This document shows, one piece after another, positions 9,754 through 19,289 of a stretch of DNA of 64,000 bases. Source of the stretch: Mycolicibacterium lutetiense (GTDB lineage Bacteria; Actinomycetota; Actinomycetes; Mycobacteriales; Mycobacteriaceae); NCBI RefSeq assembly GCF_017876775.1, contig NZ_JAGIOP010000001.1, positions 806,001 to 870,000 of the forward strand, written 5' to 3'. The notes beneath the pieces are model-generated. The model had not been told where the DNA came from, made no database searches, and saw nothing but the letters and a program-made list of their open reading frames with translations. The position numbers and the translations under genes are program-made. The stretch's first letter is position 1, and each line of letters begins with the position of its first letter.

Positions 9754-12345
9754 GTGAAAGCCCTCAGAAGGTTCACCGTCCGCGCGCACCTTCCCGAGCG
9801 GTTGACGGCGCTGGAACGGCTGTCGATCAACCTCCGCTGGTCGTGGCACAAGCCCACTCAGGATCTGTTTGCTGTGCTCGATTCCGAGCTGTGGCAGCAG
9901 ACCAACGGGGACCCGGTGGCGTTGTTGGGTGCGGTCAGTCCGCAACGACTCGACGAACTGGCCGGCGACGAATCGTTCCTGGGCCGCCTGGACGAGTTGG
10001 CTGCGGACCTGGACAACTATCTGAGCCGTCCACTGTGGTACCAGCAGCAACTCGACGACGGGGTCGCGATGCCGAAAGGCATCGCCTACTTCTCGATGGA
10101 GTTCGGTGTCGCCGAGGTGCTGCCCAACTATTCGGGCGGCCTGGGCATCCTGGCCGGTGACCATCTGAAATCTGCATCGGATCTGGGTCTGCCGTTGGTC
10201 GCGGTGGGCCTGTACTACCGCTCGGGTTACTTCCGGCAGTCCCTGACCGCCGAGGGGTGGCAGCACGAGACCTACCCGTCGCTCGACCCGCAGGGGCTGC
10301 CGTTGCGGCTGCTCACCGACGCGTCCGGGGCGCCGGTGCTGGTGGAGCTGGCGTTGCCGGATGCGCGTGAGCTGCGGGCCCGGGTGTGGATCGCGCAGGT
10401 GGGCCGGATTCCGCTGCTCCTGCTCGATTCCGACGTTCCCGAGAACGAGCACGAACTGCGCGGGGTTACCGACCGGCTGTACGGCGGCGATCAGGAACAC
10501 CGCATCAGGCAGGAGATCCTGGCCGGTATCGGCGGTGTGCGGGCGATCCGCGCTTTCGCCGAGATCGAAAACCTATCTGCCCCTGAAGTTTTCCACATGA
10601 ACGAGGGCCACGCCGGCTTCCTCGGGGTCGAACGGATCCGCGAGCTGGTCGCAGCAGGGCTGGACTTCGACACGGCGTTGACCGTGGTGCGCTCGTCGAC
10701 GGTGTTCACCACGCACACCCCGGTTCCCGCCGGGATCGACCGGTTCCCGGTCGAGATGATCAGGCGCTACTTCGGCAGCCCACCCGGCGGTCCTGCCGAC
10801 AGTCGCCTGCTCCCCGGTGTGCCGTTGGAGCGGGTGGTGGCGCTCGGTGCCGAGGACGATCCGTCGAAGTTCAACATGGCGCACATGGGTCTTCGGCTGG
10901 CGCAGCGGGCCAACGGGGTGTCGCTGTTGCACGGTCGGGTCAGCCGGGAGATGTTCAACGATCTGTGGCCGGGGTTCGACCGTGCCGAGGTGCCGATCGG
11001 CTCGATTACCAACGGTGTGCACGCCCCGACCTGGGCGGCACCGCAGTGGTTGGCGCTGGGGCGCGAGTTGATCGGTTCTGAGGCCGCCGAGCCGGCGGTG
11101 TGGGAACGCCTGCAGGAGGTCGACCCGAGTCACATGTGGTGGATCCGATCGCAGTTGCGCGAGACGTTGATCGCCGATGTGCGTGACCGTCTGCGTCGGT
11201 CCTGGCTGGAGCGTGGTGCGTCCGAGGCCGAACTGGGCTGGATCGCAACGGCTTTTGATCCATCGGCGCTGACGGTCGGCTTCGCCCGGCGGGTGCCGAC
11301 CTATAAGCGGCTGACGCTGATGCTCCGTGACCCGGAGCGGCTGGAGAAACTGCTGCTCGACGAGAAGCGGCCGGTGCAGCTGATCGTGGCCGGCAAGTCG
11401 CATCCGGCCGATGATGGTGGCAAGGCGCTCATTCAGCAGATCGTGCGGTTCGCCGACCGGCCGGAGGTGCGGCACCGGATCGCGTTCCTGCCGGACTACG
11501 ACATGTCGATGGCCCGGTTCCTGTACTGGGGCTGCGACGTCTGGCTCAACAACCCGCTGCGGCCGTTGGAGGCCTGCGGTACGTCGGGGATGAAGAGTGC
11601 GCTCAACGGCGGGCTGAATCTCTCGATCAGGGACGGCTGGTGGGACGAGTGGTACGACGGCGAGAACGGGTGGGAGATCCCGACCGCCGACGGGGTGGAC
11701 GACGAGGCCCGCCGCGACGATCTCGAGGCGGCCGCCCTGTACGACCTGCTCGAGCGTGCGGTCACGCCCAAGTTCTACGAGCGTGACGAGGACGGGCTGC
11801 CGACCCGCTGGATCGAGATGGTGCGCCACACGCTGCAGGTGCTCGGGCCGAAGGTGCTGGCCTCGCGCATGGTGCGCGACTACACCGAGAAGTACTACCT
11901 GCCGGCCGCGCAGTCGTTGCGCCAGACCGTCGAGGCCGCCTCCGGCGAGCCGTTCGGTGCGGCCCGGGAACTGGCCGATTACCGGCGCCGCGCCCAGCAT
12001 GCCTGGCCGAAGATCCAGATCACCGATGTGGACAGCTACGGCCTGCCCGATACGCCACTGTTGGGATCACAGCTGACGCTGACGGCGACGGTGCAGTTGG
12101 CCGGCCTGCGACCCGACGAAGTCACGGTGCAGGCCGTGCTGGGCCGGGTGGATGCCGGTGACGTGATCGTCAATCCGGTGGCCGTGCCGATGGCGCACAC
12201 CGGTTCGGAAGACGGGGGTACCGAGGTGTTCTCGACCAGCACGCCGCTGCCGGTCGCCGGACCGGTGGGGTACACCGTCCGGGTATTGCCGCACCATCGG
12301 CTACTGACCGCCGACAACGAGTTGGGCCTGGTGGCACTGGCTTGA
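9754..12345 (+). CDS. glgP: Glycogen (alpha-glucan) phosphorylase GlgP
   Basis: The 863-residue GT35 enzyme starts [17 protein letters not shown], the same length and N-terminus as I recall for Rv1328. It contains [27 protein letters not shown] split over two conserved blocks, the [11 protein letters not shown] segment, and the pyridoxal-phosphate lysine region [14 protein letters not shown]. It releases glucose-1-phosphate from alpha-glucan ends using phosphate. The GTG at 9754 was preferred over a start at 9733, which would only add SVRLGRV upstream of the conserved N-terminus. Its stop overlaps the start of the next gene. Confidence 0.95.
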   Translation: MKALRRFTVRAHLPERLTALERLSINLRWSWHKPTQDLFAVLDSELWQQTNGDPVALLGAVSPQRLDELAGDESFLGRLDELAADLDNYLSRPLWYQQQLDDGVAMPKGIAYFSMEFGVAEVLPNYSGGLGILAGDHLKSASDLGLPLVAVGLYYRSGYFRQSLTAEGWQHETYPSLDPQGLPLRLLTDASGAPVLVELALPDARELRARVWIAQVGRIPLLLLDSDVPENEHELRGVTDRLYGGDQEHRIRQEILAGIGGVRAIRAFAEIENLSAPEVFHMNEGHAGFLGVERIRELVAAGLDFDTALTVVRSSTVFTTHTPVPAGIDRFPVEMIRRYFGSPPGGPADSRLLPGVPLERVVALGAEDDPSKFNMAHMGLRLAQRANGVSLLHGRVSREMFNDLWPGFDRAEVPIGSITNGVHAPTWAAPQWLALGRELIGSEAAEPAVWERLQEVDPSHMWWIRSQLRETLIADVRDRLRRSWLERGASEAELGWIATAFDPSALTVGFARRVPTYKRLTLMLRDPERLEKLLLDEKRPVQLIVAGKSHPADDGGKALIQQIVRFADRPEVRHRIAFLPDYDMSMARFLYWGCDVWLNNPLRPLEACGTSGMKSALNGGLNLSIRDGWWDEWYDGENGWEIPTADGVDDEARRDDLEAAALYDLLERAVTPKFYERDEDGLPTRWIEMVRHTLQVLGPKVLASRMVRDYTEKYYLPAAQSLRQTVEAASGEPFGAARELADYRRRAQHAWPKIQITDVDSYGLPDTPLLGSQLTLTATVQLAGLRPDEVTVQAVLGRVDAGDVIVNPVAVPMAHTGSEDGGTEVFSTSTPLPVAGPVGYTVRVLPHHRLLTADNELGLVALA

Positions 12346-13190
12346 GTAACGCGCTCAAAGTTCAGCTCGACGGCGGACCGTACGCGCTGGCAGCCGGAAG
12401 CGACGGCGCGATGTGGGTGACCCTGGTGCACGGCGGCGCCATCGCCCGGGTCTCGGCCGCCGGCGAGGTGGCCACATACCCGGTCGGGGAATGCTCGCGT
12501 CCGTCGATCATCGCGGCCGGACCGGACGGGGCGCTGTGGTTCACCCGCTCCGGTGACGATCGCATCGGCCGGATCACCACGACGGGGGAGTTGAGCTCCT
12601 TCGAATTACCCGGGGGCAGTGCGCCGTTCGGCATCACCGCGGGCCCCGACGACGCGCTGTGGTTCACCACGATGTCGTCGGGCGAGATCGGCCGGATCGG
12701 CATCGATGGTGAGATCAGCTGCCAGGCCGCGGTCGGCGGGATGCCGTCGATGATCACCAAGGGGCCAGACGATGCGTTGTGGTTCACGCTCAACGAGACC
12801 GGCGCGGTGGGCCGGCTGACCGTCGACGGATCTCTCACATTGCGTGAATTGCCCACTGCCGCAGCCGGTCCGGTCGGTATCGCGGCCACCCATGACGATG
12901 CGGTGTGGTTCACCGAGATCCGCGCCGACAAGGTGGGCAGGATCCCGGTCCGCGACGCGATCCAGGAGCTCGACCTGCCGGGAAAACCGCACGCGGTGGT
13001 AGCCGACCCGACCGACGGAGTGTGGGTCAGTCTGTGGGGCTCCGACCAGATCGCCCGGATCAGCGGTGACGGCGAGGTGGTGACCATCGACCTGCCGGCC
13101 GGCAGCGAACCGCACGGGTTGGCGATCGGTCCCGACGGCGCCTGCTGGGTCGCGCTGGAGTATGGGTTCGTCCTGAAAATGCCGACCTGA
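12342..13190 (+). CDS. Virginiamycin B lyase-like beta-propeller (Vgb family)
   Basis: The 282-residue protein is made of about six repeats of some 42 residues, each centred on G(P/S)D(G/D)A.WFT followed by IGRI.. (for example GPDGALWFTRSGDDRIGRI). This is the Vgb/NHL-type beta-propeller pattern. C-terminal segments GKPHAVVADP and SEPHGLAIGPDGACWVALE hold the His and Glu residues used by true streptogramin B lyases. It starts at a TTG inside the glgP stop, so it is translationally coupled. There is no signal peptide. Lyase activity is not assured, as many family members act on unknown substrates. Confidence 0.8.
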   Translation: MSNALKVQLDGGPYALAAGSDGAMWVTLVHGGAIARVSAAGEVATYPVGECSRPSIIAAGPDGALWFTRSGDDRIGRITTTGELSSFELPGGSAPFGITAGPDDALWFTTMSSGEIGRIGIDGEISCQAAVGGMPSMITKGPDDALWFTLNETGAVGRLTVDGSLTLRELPTAAAGPVGIAATHDDAVWFTEIRADKVGRIPVRDAIQELDLPGKPHAVVADPTDGVWVSLWGSDQIARISGDGEVVTIDLPAGSEPHGLAIGPDGACWVALEYGFVLKMPT

Positions 13191-13232
13191 GTGCCGGTGG
13201 GTCGCGACGGTCGGGTAATTACATAGGCAGTC

Positions 13233-13274
13233 TTGTTCCCGCGGGGAACGTGGCGATACGTTCCCGGAGGGAAC
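13233..13274 (+). promoter_or_regulatory. Promoter of the MspA-like gene with two 15-bp palindromes
   Basis: Two near-identical palindromes occur 25 bases apart: GTTCCCGCGGGGAAC at 13235-13249 and GTTCCCGGAGGGAAC at 13260-13274. They differ only in the central triplet. A -35-like TTGTTC (13233-13238) and a -10-like TACGTT (13257-13262) with an 18-base spacer overlap the first and second palindromes. The arrangement is that of an operator that would block RNA polymerase. The regulator is unknown. Confidence 0.6.
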
Positions 13275-13292
13275 TGTAACGAGAGGCCGCCT

Positions 13293-14018
13293 GTGTTGAT
13301 TCGCTCGTTGGGACTGCTTACGGCCGCCTCTCTGGCCTGCGTGGCGTCCGTCGCCCCGGCCCGTGCCGACCCTGTCGCCCCTCAGATCGAAGTGGTCGCC
13401 GACGTGGAGCCGGCGCCGGGCGAACCGGCCGCCGCCGATCTGGTCGAGTCGACCGCACCGGTCACCCTCAAGACTCCGGATGACTGGAACCTGACGGTGT
13501 CGGCCGCCGACGAGACGCAGGCCGTGGTGTCGCCCCTGACGACAGCGGTGTCCTCGCGCGAATACGTGGTCGGCGGAACCTACCGCGGTGCGATGGCCGG
13601 ACCCGACACCGGTGAGGATCCGCGCGGCACCCTGGAGGCCGGTTATCAGATCGGCTGCGGCATCGACATGAGCACGTCCAACGGCGTCTCGTTGACCGGC
13701 ACCGCCGGATTGAACAGCTCCATCGGGATTCTCGGCACCGATATGGTCTCGCCCTGGCCCGAGGGCATCCTGCCGGGCGTCGGTGCGAACATCGGCGGCG
13801 GCATCACGATTGGACTCAAGCCCGGCATCATCAACCTCATCCCGGTGGCCAAGAAGGAGTTCAAGGGCACCGAGCCGTGGGTGATGATCAGCAACTTCCG
13901 GGTGAAGATCGACGGCTGTGTAGGCGAGTCGTTCATCAGGTCCTATGCGGTGCTGACCCGCTCTACCGACGAATCCGAGGCGGTGCTCGCCTGGTACGGC
14001 ACCACGAAGAAGGTCTGA
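13293..14018 (+). CDS. MspA-family outer-membrane porin-like protein
   Basis: The 241-residue protein begins with a signal peptide (VLIRSLGLLTAASLACVASV, cleavage near ARA|DP). The mature part matches the MspA family: REYVVGGTYRGAMAG, GTLEAGYQIGCGID, LPGVGANIGGGI and a C-terminal SYAVLTRSTDES. MspA proteins form channels in the mycolate outer membrane for small hydrophilic solutes. This copy is longer at the N-terminus (an acidic, Pro-rich stretch after the signal peptide) than the classical porin, so it may be a paralogue. GAGAGG at 13281-13286 sets the GTG start. These porins suggest a fast-growing, environmental mycobacterium. Confidence 0.85.
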   Translation: MLIRSLGLLTAASLACVASVAPARADPVAPQIEVVADVEPAPGEPAAADLVESTAPVTLKTPDDWNLTVSAADETQAVVSPLTTAVSSREYVVGGTYRGAMAGPDTGEDPRGTLEAGYQIGCGIDMSTSNGVSLTGTAGLNSSIGILGTDMVSPWPEGILPGVGANIGGGITIGLKPGIINLIPVAKKEFKGTEPWVMISNFRVKIDGCVGESFIRSYAVLTRSTDESEAVLAWYGTTKKV

Positions 14019-14022
14019 GCCG

Positions 14023-15465
14023 TCACGCGAAGCGCTTGAGGCAACGTTCCTCGTCACCGAGGATGCCGACCCGGAACGCGTCGATGCGGGCGAACCCCGA
14101 GGGTACCGACTCGCCGTTGACGTCGCTGGCCGCCAATCCGTTGGTGAGGATGCCCGACACTGCCTCGTCGACGTCGCCCGCGGTCAGCAGGATGGTGTCG
14201 CCGTTGGGCAGGTTCACGGGCTTGATCATCTTGGCCGTCGCCACCCCGGTCAGGCAGGCGGTGCGCAGCGCGGCCTCGGCGTTGTCGAGCACCAGGCCCC
14301 GGGCCTGCTGTAGGGCCAGGGCGTAGCGCGAGATCAGCACCGAGAACGCGGTGTTGTCCCCGTCGGCCAGACCACCGACGTCGACCTCGTCGGACGGTGC
14401 GGCAAGCGCCTGCATCTCGGCCAGGTCGACCACGATGGTGTTGGTATCGGGGCAGTAGGAGGCCGGTGGGCTGGGCTGCGCGCTCGGGCAGTCCGCTGCC
14501 GTCTCAGGCCGGAAGTTGAGCCGCGGGGGACTGGCCGGCTTGAAGAGGATGTTGAGCGCGTCGACCATCGAGCGGACCCAGTGCTCGGTGATGTCCAGAT
14601 CGCCGCTCTGGTCTTCGGGCAGCAGGACGGGGAGGTCGCCCCGCCGCTGGTCGATCTCCTTGACGTCGATCGCGGCACAGGCCGCGGGCCCGTCGGTGAA
14701 CCCGAACTGGAAGGCCGAGATCCGTTCGAACGCCGACCCATGCTCGTCGACCCCGACCCGGGCCTCGGCCTCGGTGAGCAACGGATCCCGGAACCCGATC
14801 ACGGCGGCCAGCAGCTTGTTGAGGCCGTCCGCCGTGCTGAGTGAGAACCGCGGGGACTCACCTTCGGCCACCCATCGCATGTAGCTTCCCGCCAGACAGT
14901 CCGCCTGCTGCTCGGCGACCAAGATCGGCGTGTTGCGGTTGGCGAGCCCGGCCTGCTGCTGGATCGCATGGCCGTACTCGTGGGCGAGCACCATGACCGC
15001 ACCCATGTCGCCGTTCTGCCGGCGCAAGCTGGGCATCAGGACGCCCCGGTCCCAGCCGATGGTCTGCTCCGGTTTGCAGAACGCGGCATTGACGAGTCCG
15101 TAGGTCTCGAGCCCGCAGAACGCGTCGCCGAAACTCTCGGCGTCCCAGGAGATCAGCGCGCGCACCCGCTCGAACTCGCCTTCGAACACCTCGGAGTAGG
15201 CGTTCGACCAGTACTGCTCGATGTCACTGACAGCGCCGGCCGCCAGACTGTCGATCGTCCCGCCGTCGCCGTTGGTGACCCTGCGCGTGGGCTTCTCGGC
15301 GTCGGGGCGCAAACCGCTCGAACCGTCGGTGGCGGGCATGCCGGCAACCGAGAAGGGATCGCTGAACACCGACACTGCCGTACCGCCCACCAGGGCCGAG
15401 CAGGCCGCCAGCGGCAACACCGCGCACAGGGCAACGGCGATCCCGAACAGGGCGCGTCGGCTCAT
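14023..15465 (-). CDS. Secreted lipoprotein zinc metallopeptidase, LpqM-like (copy 1)
   Basis: The 480-residue protein starts MSRRALFGIAVALC and has a lipobox in LPLAACSAL, so it should be anchored to the outer face of the plasma membrane. A zincin motif HEYGHAIQQQ lies near residue 170, with a downstream EQQADCLAGSYMRW that probably supplies the third ligand. This HExxH/ExxxD arrangement is typical of neutral zinc metallopeptidases. The ATG at 15465 starts the signal peptide. A paralogue at 56809-58242 shares the whole layout, including the GLAASDVNG ending. It converges with the MspA-like gene, four bases apart. Natural substrates are unknown. Confidence 0.82.
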   Translation of the reverse strand: MSRRALFGIAVALCAVLPLAACSALVGGTAVSVFSDPFSVAGMPATDGSSGLRPDAEKPTRRVTNGDGGTIDSLAAGAVSDIEQYWSNAYSEVFEGEFERVRALISWDAESFGDAFCGLETYGLVNAAFCKPEQTIGWDRGVLMPSLRRQNGDMGAVMVLAHEYGHAIQQQAGLANRNTPILVAEQQADCLAGSYMRWVAEGESPRFSLSTADGLNKLLAAVIGFRDPLLTEAEARVGVDEHGSAFERISAFQFGFTDGPAACAAIDVKEIDQRRGDLPVLLPEDQSGDLDITEHWVRSMVDALNILFKPASPPRLNFRPETAADCPSAQPSPPASYCPDTNTIVVDLAEMQALAAPSDEVDVGGLADGDNTAFSVLISRYALALQQARGLVLDNAEAALRTACLTGVATAKMIKPVNLPNGDTILLTAGDVDEAVSGILTNGLAASDVNGESVPSGFARIDAFRVGILGDEERCLKRFA

Positions 15466-15559
15466 GTCTTCGCCTTCCGATGCACTCTGGCGGCCACAAC
15501 CGTCCGCGCGGGTAATTGCCGCACACACTAGTTAACCGAGCGAGCCCAGGTTGGGAATA

Positions 15560-17599
15560 TCAGTCCGCGCCGCGCAACCGCTTCAACGACTGACGCACCC
15601 GGCCGGGGTCGGTGGTGGACCAGAACGGCGGCAACGACGAGCGCAGGTAACCGCCGTAGCGGGCGGTTGCCAACCGGGAGTCCAGGACCGCGATGACGCC
15701 GCGGTCATCGGTGTGGCGTAGCAACCGCCCGGTGCCCTGGGCGAGCAGCAGCGCGGCATGGTTGGCGGCGATCGCCATGAAGCCGTTGCCGCCGTGTGCG
15801 CTGATCGCCCGCTGCCGGGCGGTCAGCAACGGATCGTCGGGGCGGGGGAACGGAATCCGGTCGATCAGCACCAGCGACAGCGACGGCCCGGGCACGTCCA
15901 CGCCCTGCCACAGCGACAGGGTGCCGAACAGCGATGTCTCCGGATCATCGGAAAACTTTTGCACCAGAGCCGAAGTGGTGTCCTCGCCCTGGCACAGGAC
16001 CGGGGTGGACAGCCGCCCGCGCATGACCTCGGCGGCGGCCTTGGCTGCGCGCATCGACGAGAACAGGCCAAGAGTACGGCCACCGGCCGCGGTGATCAGT
16101 CCTTCGATCTCGTCCAGGGTTCTGGTGTCGGTGCCGTCCCGCCCCGGAGGCGGTAAATGTTTGGCAACGTAGAGGATTGCGGATTTGGCGTGGTCGAAAG
16201 GCGACCCCACATCGAGGCCGCGCCAGCCAGGTTTGGCCGACTCCTTGTCGTCGGAGAATCCGCCCAGCCCCCAGTTACGCGCCATGGCGTCGAAGTTGCC
16301 GCCGAGAGTCAGCGTCGCCGAGGTGAGTACCGCGGTGGTGTTGGCGAACAGCCTGGTGCGCAAGAGGCCCGACACCGACATCGGTGCCACCCGCAGCAGG
16401 CTGCGCCCGGGCCGGGGCGCCCCGGTGTTTGCGGCGCCCGGCCCTTCGGTCTGTTCCACCCACACCACATCGAGGCGGTCGGGAATGGGCGGGACGAACG
16501 AGGTGAGAATCCGGGTGGCGGTGTCGCTGACGTCGCTTAGTGCAGTGACGGCCTCGGTGCGGGCCGAGGCGGCCTGCGGGTCGCTGGGCGTGGTGTCGAT
16601 CGCGGTGCGCGCCGCATTGGCCGCGTCGCGCAATGCGGTCAGGTAGGTACCCAATTCATCATCGAGCACATCGACACGGCCGGCGTCGAGTTCGTGCAGC
16701 AGCGAGGACAACGTCGCGGACGCGGCCTCGAACCGCTGCGCCAGTTCGTCATCGACCAAACGGGACAACCTGCGGTGCGCCACCGCCATGGACGTCGCCG
16801 ACAATTCCGCGGTGGCCACCCCGGTCACCCGGTCAGCCAATTCGTGGGCCTCGTCGACCACCAGCAGCTCGTACTCGGGCAACACCGAGAAATCGGAGAG
16901 CGCGTCGATGGCCAGCAGTGCGTGATTGGTGACGACGACGTCGGCCGCCCCGGCCTTCTCCCGCGCCCGCTCGGCGAAGCAGTCGGTACCGAACTGGCAG
17001 CGCGACACCCCGATGCACTCGCGTGCCGAGACACTGACCTGTGACCACGACCGGTCCGGTACGCCGGGGGTCACCTCGTCGCGATCGCCGGTCTCGGTGT
17101 CCGAGGACCATTCCGTCAGCCGTTGCACATCGCGGCCCATGGCACTGACCGCCATGGGGGAGAACAGCTCGTCCTGAGGGCGGTCGGCCGGCTCCTCGCT
17201 TCCGTTGTGGATCTTGTTGAGGCACAGATAATTTCCGCGGCCCTTCAACAGTGCGAAGGTTGGTTTGCGGGGAAGTGCGTCGGCCAGTGAGTTCACCAAC
17301 CGAGGTAGGTCGCGGTCGACGAGCTGACGCTGCAGGGCGATGGTGGCCGTCGAGACGACCACCGGTTGCTCGGTCTGCAGCGCGTGAGCGATCGACGGCA
17401 CCAGGTAGGCCAGCGATTTACCGGTGCCGGTCCCGGCCTGCACGGCCAGGTGTTCACCGGACTCGAAGGCGTTGGCGACCGCCTCGGCCATCTGGACCTG
17501 ACCGGGGCGGCCGGCACCACCGAGCCCTTTCACGGCGATCTTGAGGAGATTGGTCACCACATTGGCCACCTCACGGGATGGCTTCGATTTGGCTGTCAT
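15560..17599 (-). CDS. dinG: XPD/DinG-family iron-sulfur DNA helicase
   Basis: The 679-residue helicase has Walker A AGTGTGKS at residues 55-62 and a DEAH box at 249-252 (VVDEAHELADR). Four cysteines at about 126, 195, 201 and 207 are arranged as in the Fe-S cluster of XPD/DinG enzymes. The C-terminal helicase motifs include GTLSLWQGVDVPG and GRLLRHTDDRG. It unwinds DNA 5' to 3', including displacement loops and RNA-DNA hybrids. It starts in an ATGA overlap with pncB and corresponds to Rv1329c. It is about 15 residues longer than the M. tuberculosis protein as I recall it. Confidence 0.93.
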   Translation of the reverse strand: MTAKSKPSREVANVVTNLLKIAVKGLGGAGRPGQVQMAEAVANAFESGEHLAVQAGTGTGKSLAYLVPSIAHALQTEQPVVVSTATIALQRQLVDRDLPRLVNSLADALPRKPTFALLKGRGNYLCLNKIHNGSEEPADRPQDELFSPMAVSAMGRDVQRLTEWSSDTETGDRDEVTPGVPDRSWSQVSVSARECIGVSRCQFGTDCFAERAREKAGAADVVVTNHALLAIDALSDFSVLPEYELLVVDEAHELADRVTGVATAELSATSMAVAHRRLSRLVDDELAQRFEAASATLSSLLHELDAGRVDVLDDELGTYLTALRDAANAARTAIDTTPSDPQAASARTEAVTALSDVSDTATRILTSFVPPIPDRLDVVWVEQTEGPGAANTGAPRPGRSLLRVAPMSVSGLLRTRLFANTTAVLTSATLTLGGNFDAMARNWGLGGFSDDKESAKPGWRGLDVGSPFDHAKSAILYVAKHLPPPGRDGTDTRTLDEIEGLITAAGGRTLGLFSSMRAAKAAAEVMRGRLSTPVLCQGEDTTSALVQKFSDDPETSLFGTLSLWQGVDVPGPSLSLVLIDRIPFPRPDDPLLTARQRAISAHGGNGFMAIAANHAALLLAQGTGRLLRHTDDRGVIAVLDSRLATARYGGYLRSSLPPFWSTTDPGRVRQSLKRLRGAD

Positions 17600-18903
17600 G
17601 TCTGGGGCGCCACGACCCGCGTGGGGACGGCAGGCTCGCCACGGGACAGTTTGAGACCGTCCCACGGCAGGCTGTGCAGACCCGCCGCCACCCGCTCGCG
17701 CGCGGCGATCAGGTCGGCGGATGGATGGTGTCCGTCGACGGGGGCGCCACCGCTGACCAGTGGCACCGTGAGCCGCCGTGCGGTGAGCCCTGAAGGCGCC
17801 GACGGGGCCTGGCGGTACGGGTGGACCACTTCCTCGACGATCGTGCCCGAGGCCTTGGCCAGCCGGAGTGCCTGCTTGCGGCCACCGTGGGACTCCTTGC
17901 GGCTGCTGCGCTTGGCCACCGGGATCCCGTCGACCTCCACCAGCTTGTAGACCATGCCCGCGGTCGGTGCGCCCGATCCGGTGACCACCGAAGTGCCGAC
18001 GCCGTAGCTGTCGACCGGCTCGGCGCGCAGGGCGGCGATCGAGAACTCGTCGAGGTCACCGGAGACGACGATCTGGGTCCCGGTGGCGCCCAGGCCGTCG
18101 AGCTGCTGGCGCACCTGGCGGGCCAGCACCCCGAGATCGCCGGAGTCGATGCGGACAGCGCCCAGTTGCGGGCCGGCGGCCGCGATCGCGTTGGCCACCC
18201 CGGCGGTGATGTCATAGGTGTCCACCAACAGGGTGGTGTCGATGCCCAACGCCGCCACCTGACCGCGGAACGCGGCCTGTTCGTCGGGGCCGGCCTCGGT
18301 GGTGTGTAGCAGGGTGTAGGCGTGTGCCGCGGTGCCCAGCGCGGGCACGCCGTAGCGCTGCTGGGCGGCCAGATTGGACGAACCGGTGAACCCGGCCAGG
18401 TAGGCCGCACGCGCTGCGGCCACAGCGGCCATCTCGTGCGTACGTCGTGAGCCCATCTCGATCATCGGCCGGCCGTACGCAGCGGTGGCCATCCGGGCCG
18501 CTGCCGAGGCGATCGCGGTGTCGTGGTTGAGGATTGACAGCGCCAGAGTCTCGAGCACCACGCACTCGGCGAAGGTTCCGTGCACCGAAAGCACCGGCGA
18601 ACCCGGGAAATACAGCTCGCCCTCGGCGTAGCCGTCGACGTCACCGCTGAACCGGTAGCCCGCCAGGAAATCCAGTGTCGCGGAGTCGAGGAATCCGAGC
18701 GCAGCCAGCTCATCCGGGGCGAAGCTGAACTGCGTCAACGCTTCCACAAATCGCCCGGTGCCGGCGACCACGCCGTACCGGCGACCTTCGGGCAGGCGGC
18801 GGGCGAAGACTTCGAACGTGGTGCGGCGGTGCGCCGTGTGGTCGCGCAGCGCGGCCGCGAGCATCGTCAGCTCGTACTTGTCGGTGAGCAACGCGACGGT
18901 CAC
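17596..18903 (-). CDS. pncB: Nicotinate phosphoribosyltransferase PncB
   Basis: The 435-residue enzyme begins MTVALLTDKYELTMLAAAL, the substrate-binding start of the family, and carries PMIEMGSRRTHEMAAVAAA and VRIDSGDLGVLARQV. It joins nicotinate to phosphoribosyl pyrophosphate in NAD salvage and recycling. It corresponds to Rv1330c (pncB1), is transcribed ahead of dinG in a two-gene operon, and diverges from clpS. Divergence of pncB and clpS is conserved in mycobacteria. Confidence 0.94.
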   Translation of the reverse strand: MTVALLTDKYELTMLAAALRDHTAHRRTTFEVFARRLPEGRRYGVVAGTGRFVEALTQFSFAPDELAALGFLDSATLDFLAGYRFSGDVDGYAEGELYFPGSPVLSVHGTFAECVVLETLALSILNHDTAIASAAARMATAAYGRPMIEMGSRRTHEMAAVAAARAAYLAGFTGSSNLAAQQRYGVPALGTAAHAYTLLHTTEAGPDEQAAFRGQVAALGIDTTLLVDTYDITAGVANAIAAAGPQLGAVRIDSGDLGVLARQVRQQLDGLGATGTQIVVSGDLDEFSIAALRAEPVDSYGVGTSVVTGSGAPTAGMVYKLVEVDGIPVAKRSSRKESHGGRKQALRLAKASGTIVEEVVHPYRQAPSAPSGLTARRLTVPLVSGGAPVDGHHPSADLIAARERVAAGLHSLPWDGLKLSRGEPAVPTRVVAPQT

Positions 18904-18956
18904 ACCAGCAACCGTAGCTGTTCACAGCTGCTTCAATATCGCGGCTCCCCTGCCGG

Positions 18957-18962
18957 TATTGT
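18957..18962 (+). promoter_or_regulatory. Probable -10 box of clpS (TATTGT)
   Basis: TATTGT ends six bases before the clpS ATG, consistent with a leaderless transcript; no ribosome-binding sequence is visible in the six bases between. Confidence 0.4.
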
Positions 18963-18968
18963 GGGCCC

Positions 18969-19283
18969 ATGGTTACACCGGCGAAGGCCCGACCGGGGAC
19001 CCGCGAGGAGCGCAGCATCGAGGCGGCGCCACGGGAAGATGCCGCCACCGAAAGCCCGTGGGTGACCATCGTCTGGGACGATCCGGTCAACCTGATGAAC
19101 TACGTGACTTACGTGTTCCAGAAATTGTTCGGATACAGCGAGCCGCACGCAACCAAACTCATGCTGCAGGTGCACAACGAGGGCAAGGCCGTGGTGTCGG
19201 CGGGAAGCCGCGAGTCGATGGAAACCGATGTGACCAAACTGCACGCCGCGGGGCTGTGGGCCACCTTGCAGCAGGACCGCTGA
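18969..19283 (+). CDS. clpS: ClpS adaptor of the Clp protease
   Basis: The 104-residue protein has a disordered N-terminal arm (about 30 residues) and the ClpS core: [27 protein letters not shown], then the conserved HNEGKAVV and the helix around [15 protein letters not shown]. ClpS binds proteins with N-degron residues and delivers them to ClpC1-ClpP1P2. The DPVNLMNYV segment supplies the acidic N-end pocket residues. It corresponds to Rv1331 and is followed six bases later by the Rv1332-like gene. Confidence 0.94.
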   Translation: MVTPAKARPGTREERSIEAAPREDAATESPWVTIVWDDPVNLMNYVTYVFQKLFGYSEPHATKLMLQVHNEGKAVVSAGSRESMETDVTKLHAAGLWATLQQDR

Positions 19284-19289
19284 TCGACT

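Noticed and set aside
10573..12000. 475-codon minus-strand open frame inside glgP
   Set aside because: No recognisable protein; glgP is full-length with its PLP motif on the plus strand.
13245..13262. Extracytoplasmic sigma promoter (GGAAC and CGTT) before the MspA-like gene
   Set aside because: The two elements are only nine bases apart, too close for an ECF promoter; they are parts of the two palindromes.
12606..14057. 483-codon minus-strand frame across the Vgb-like and MspA-like genes
   Set aside because: It spans two well-supported genes and the operator between them, and has no domain.
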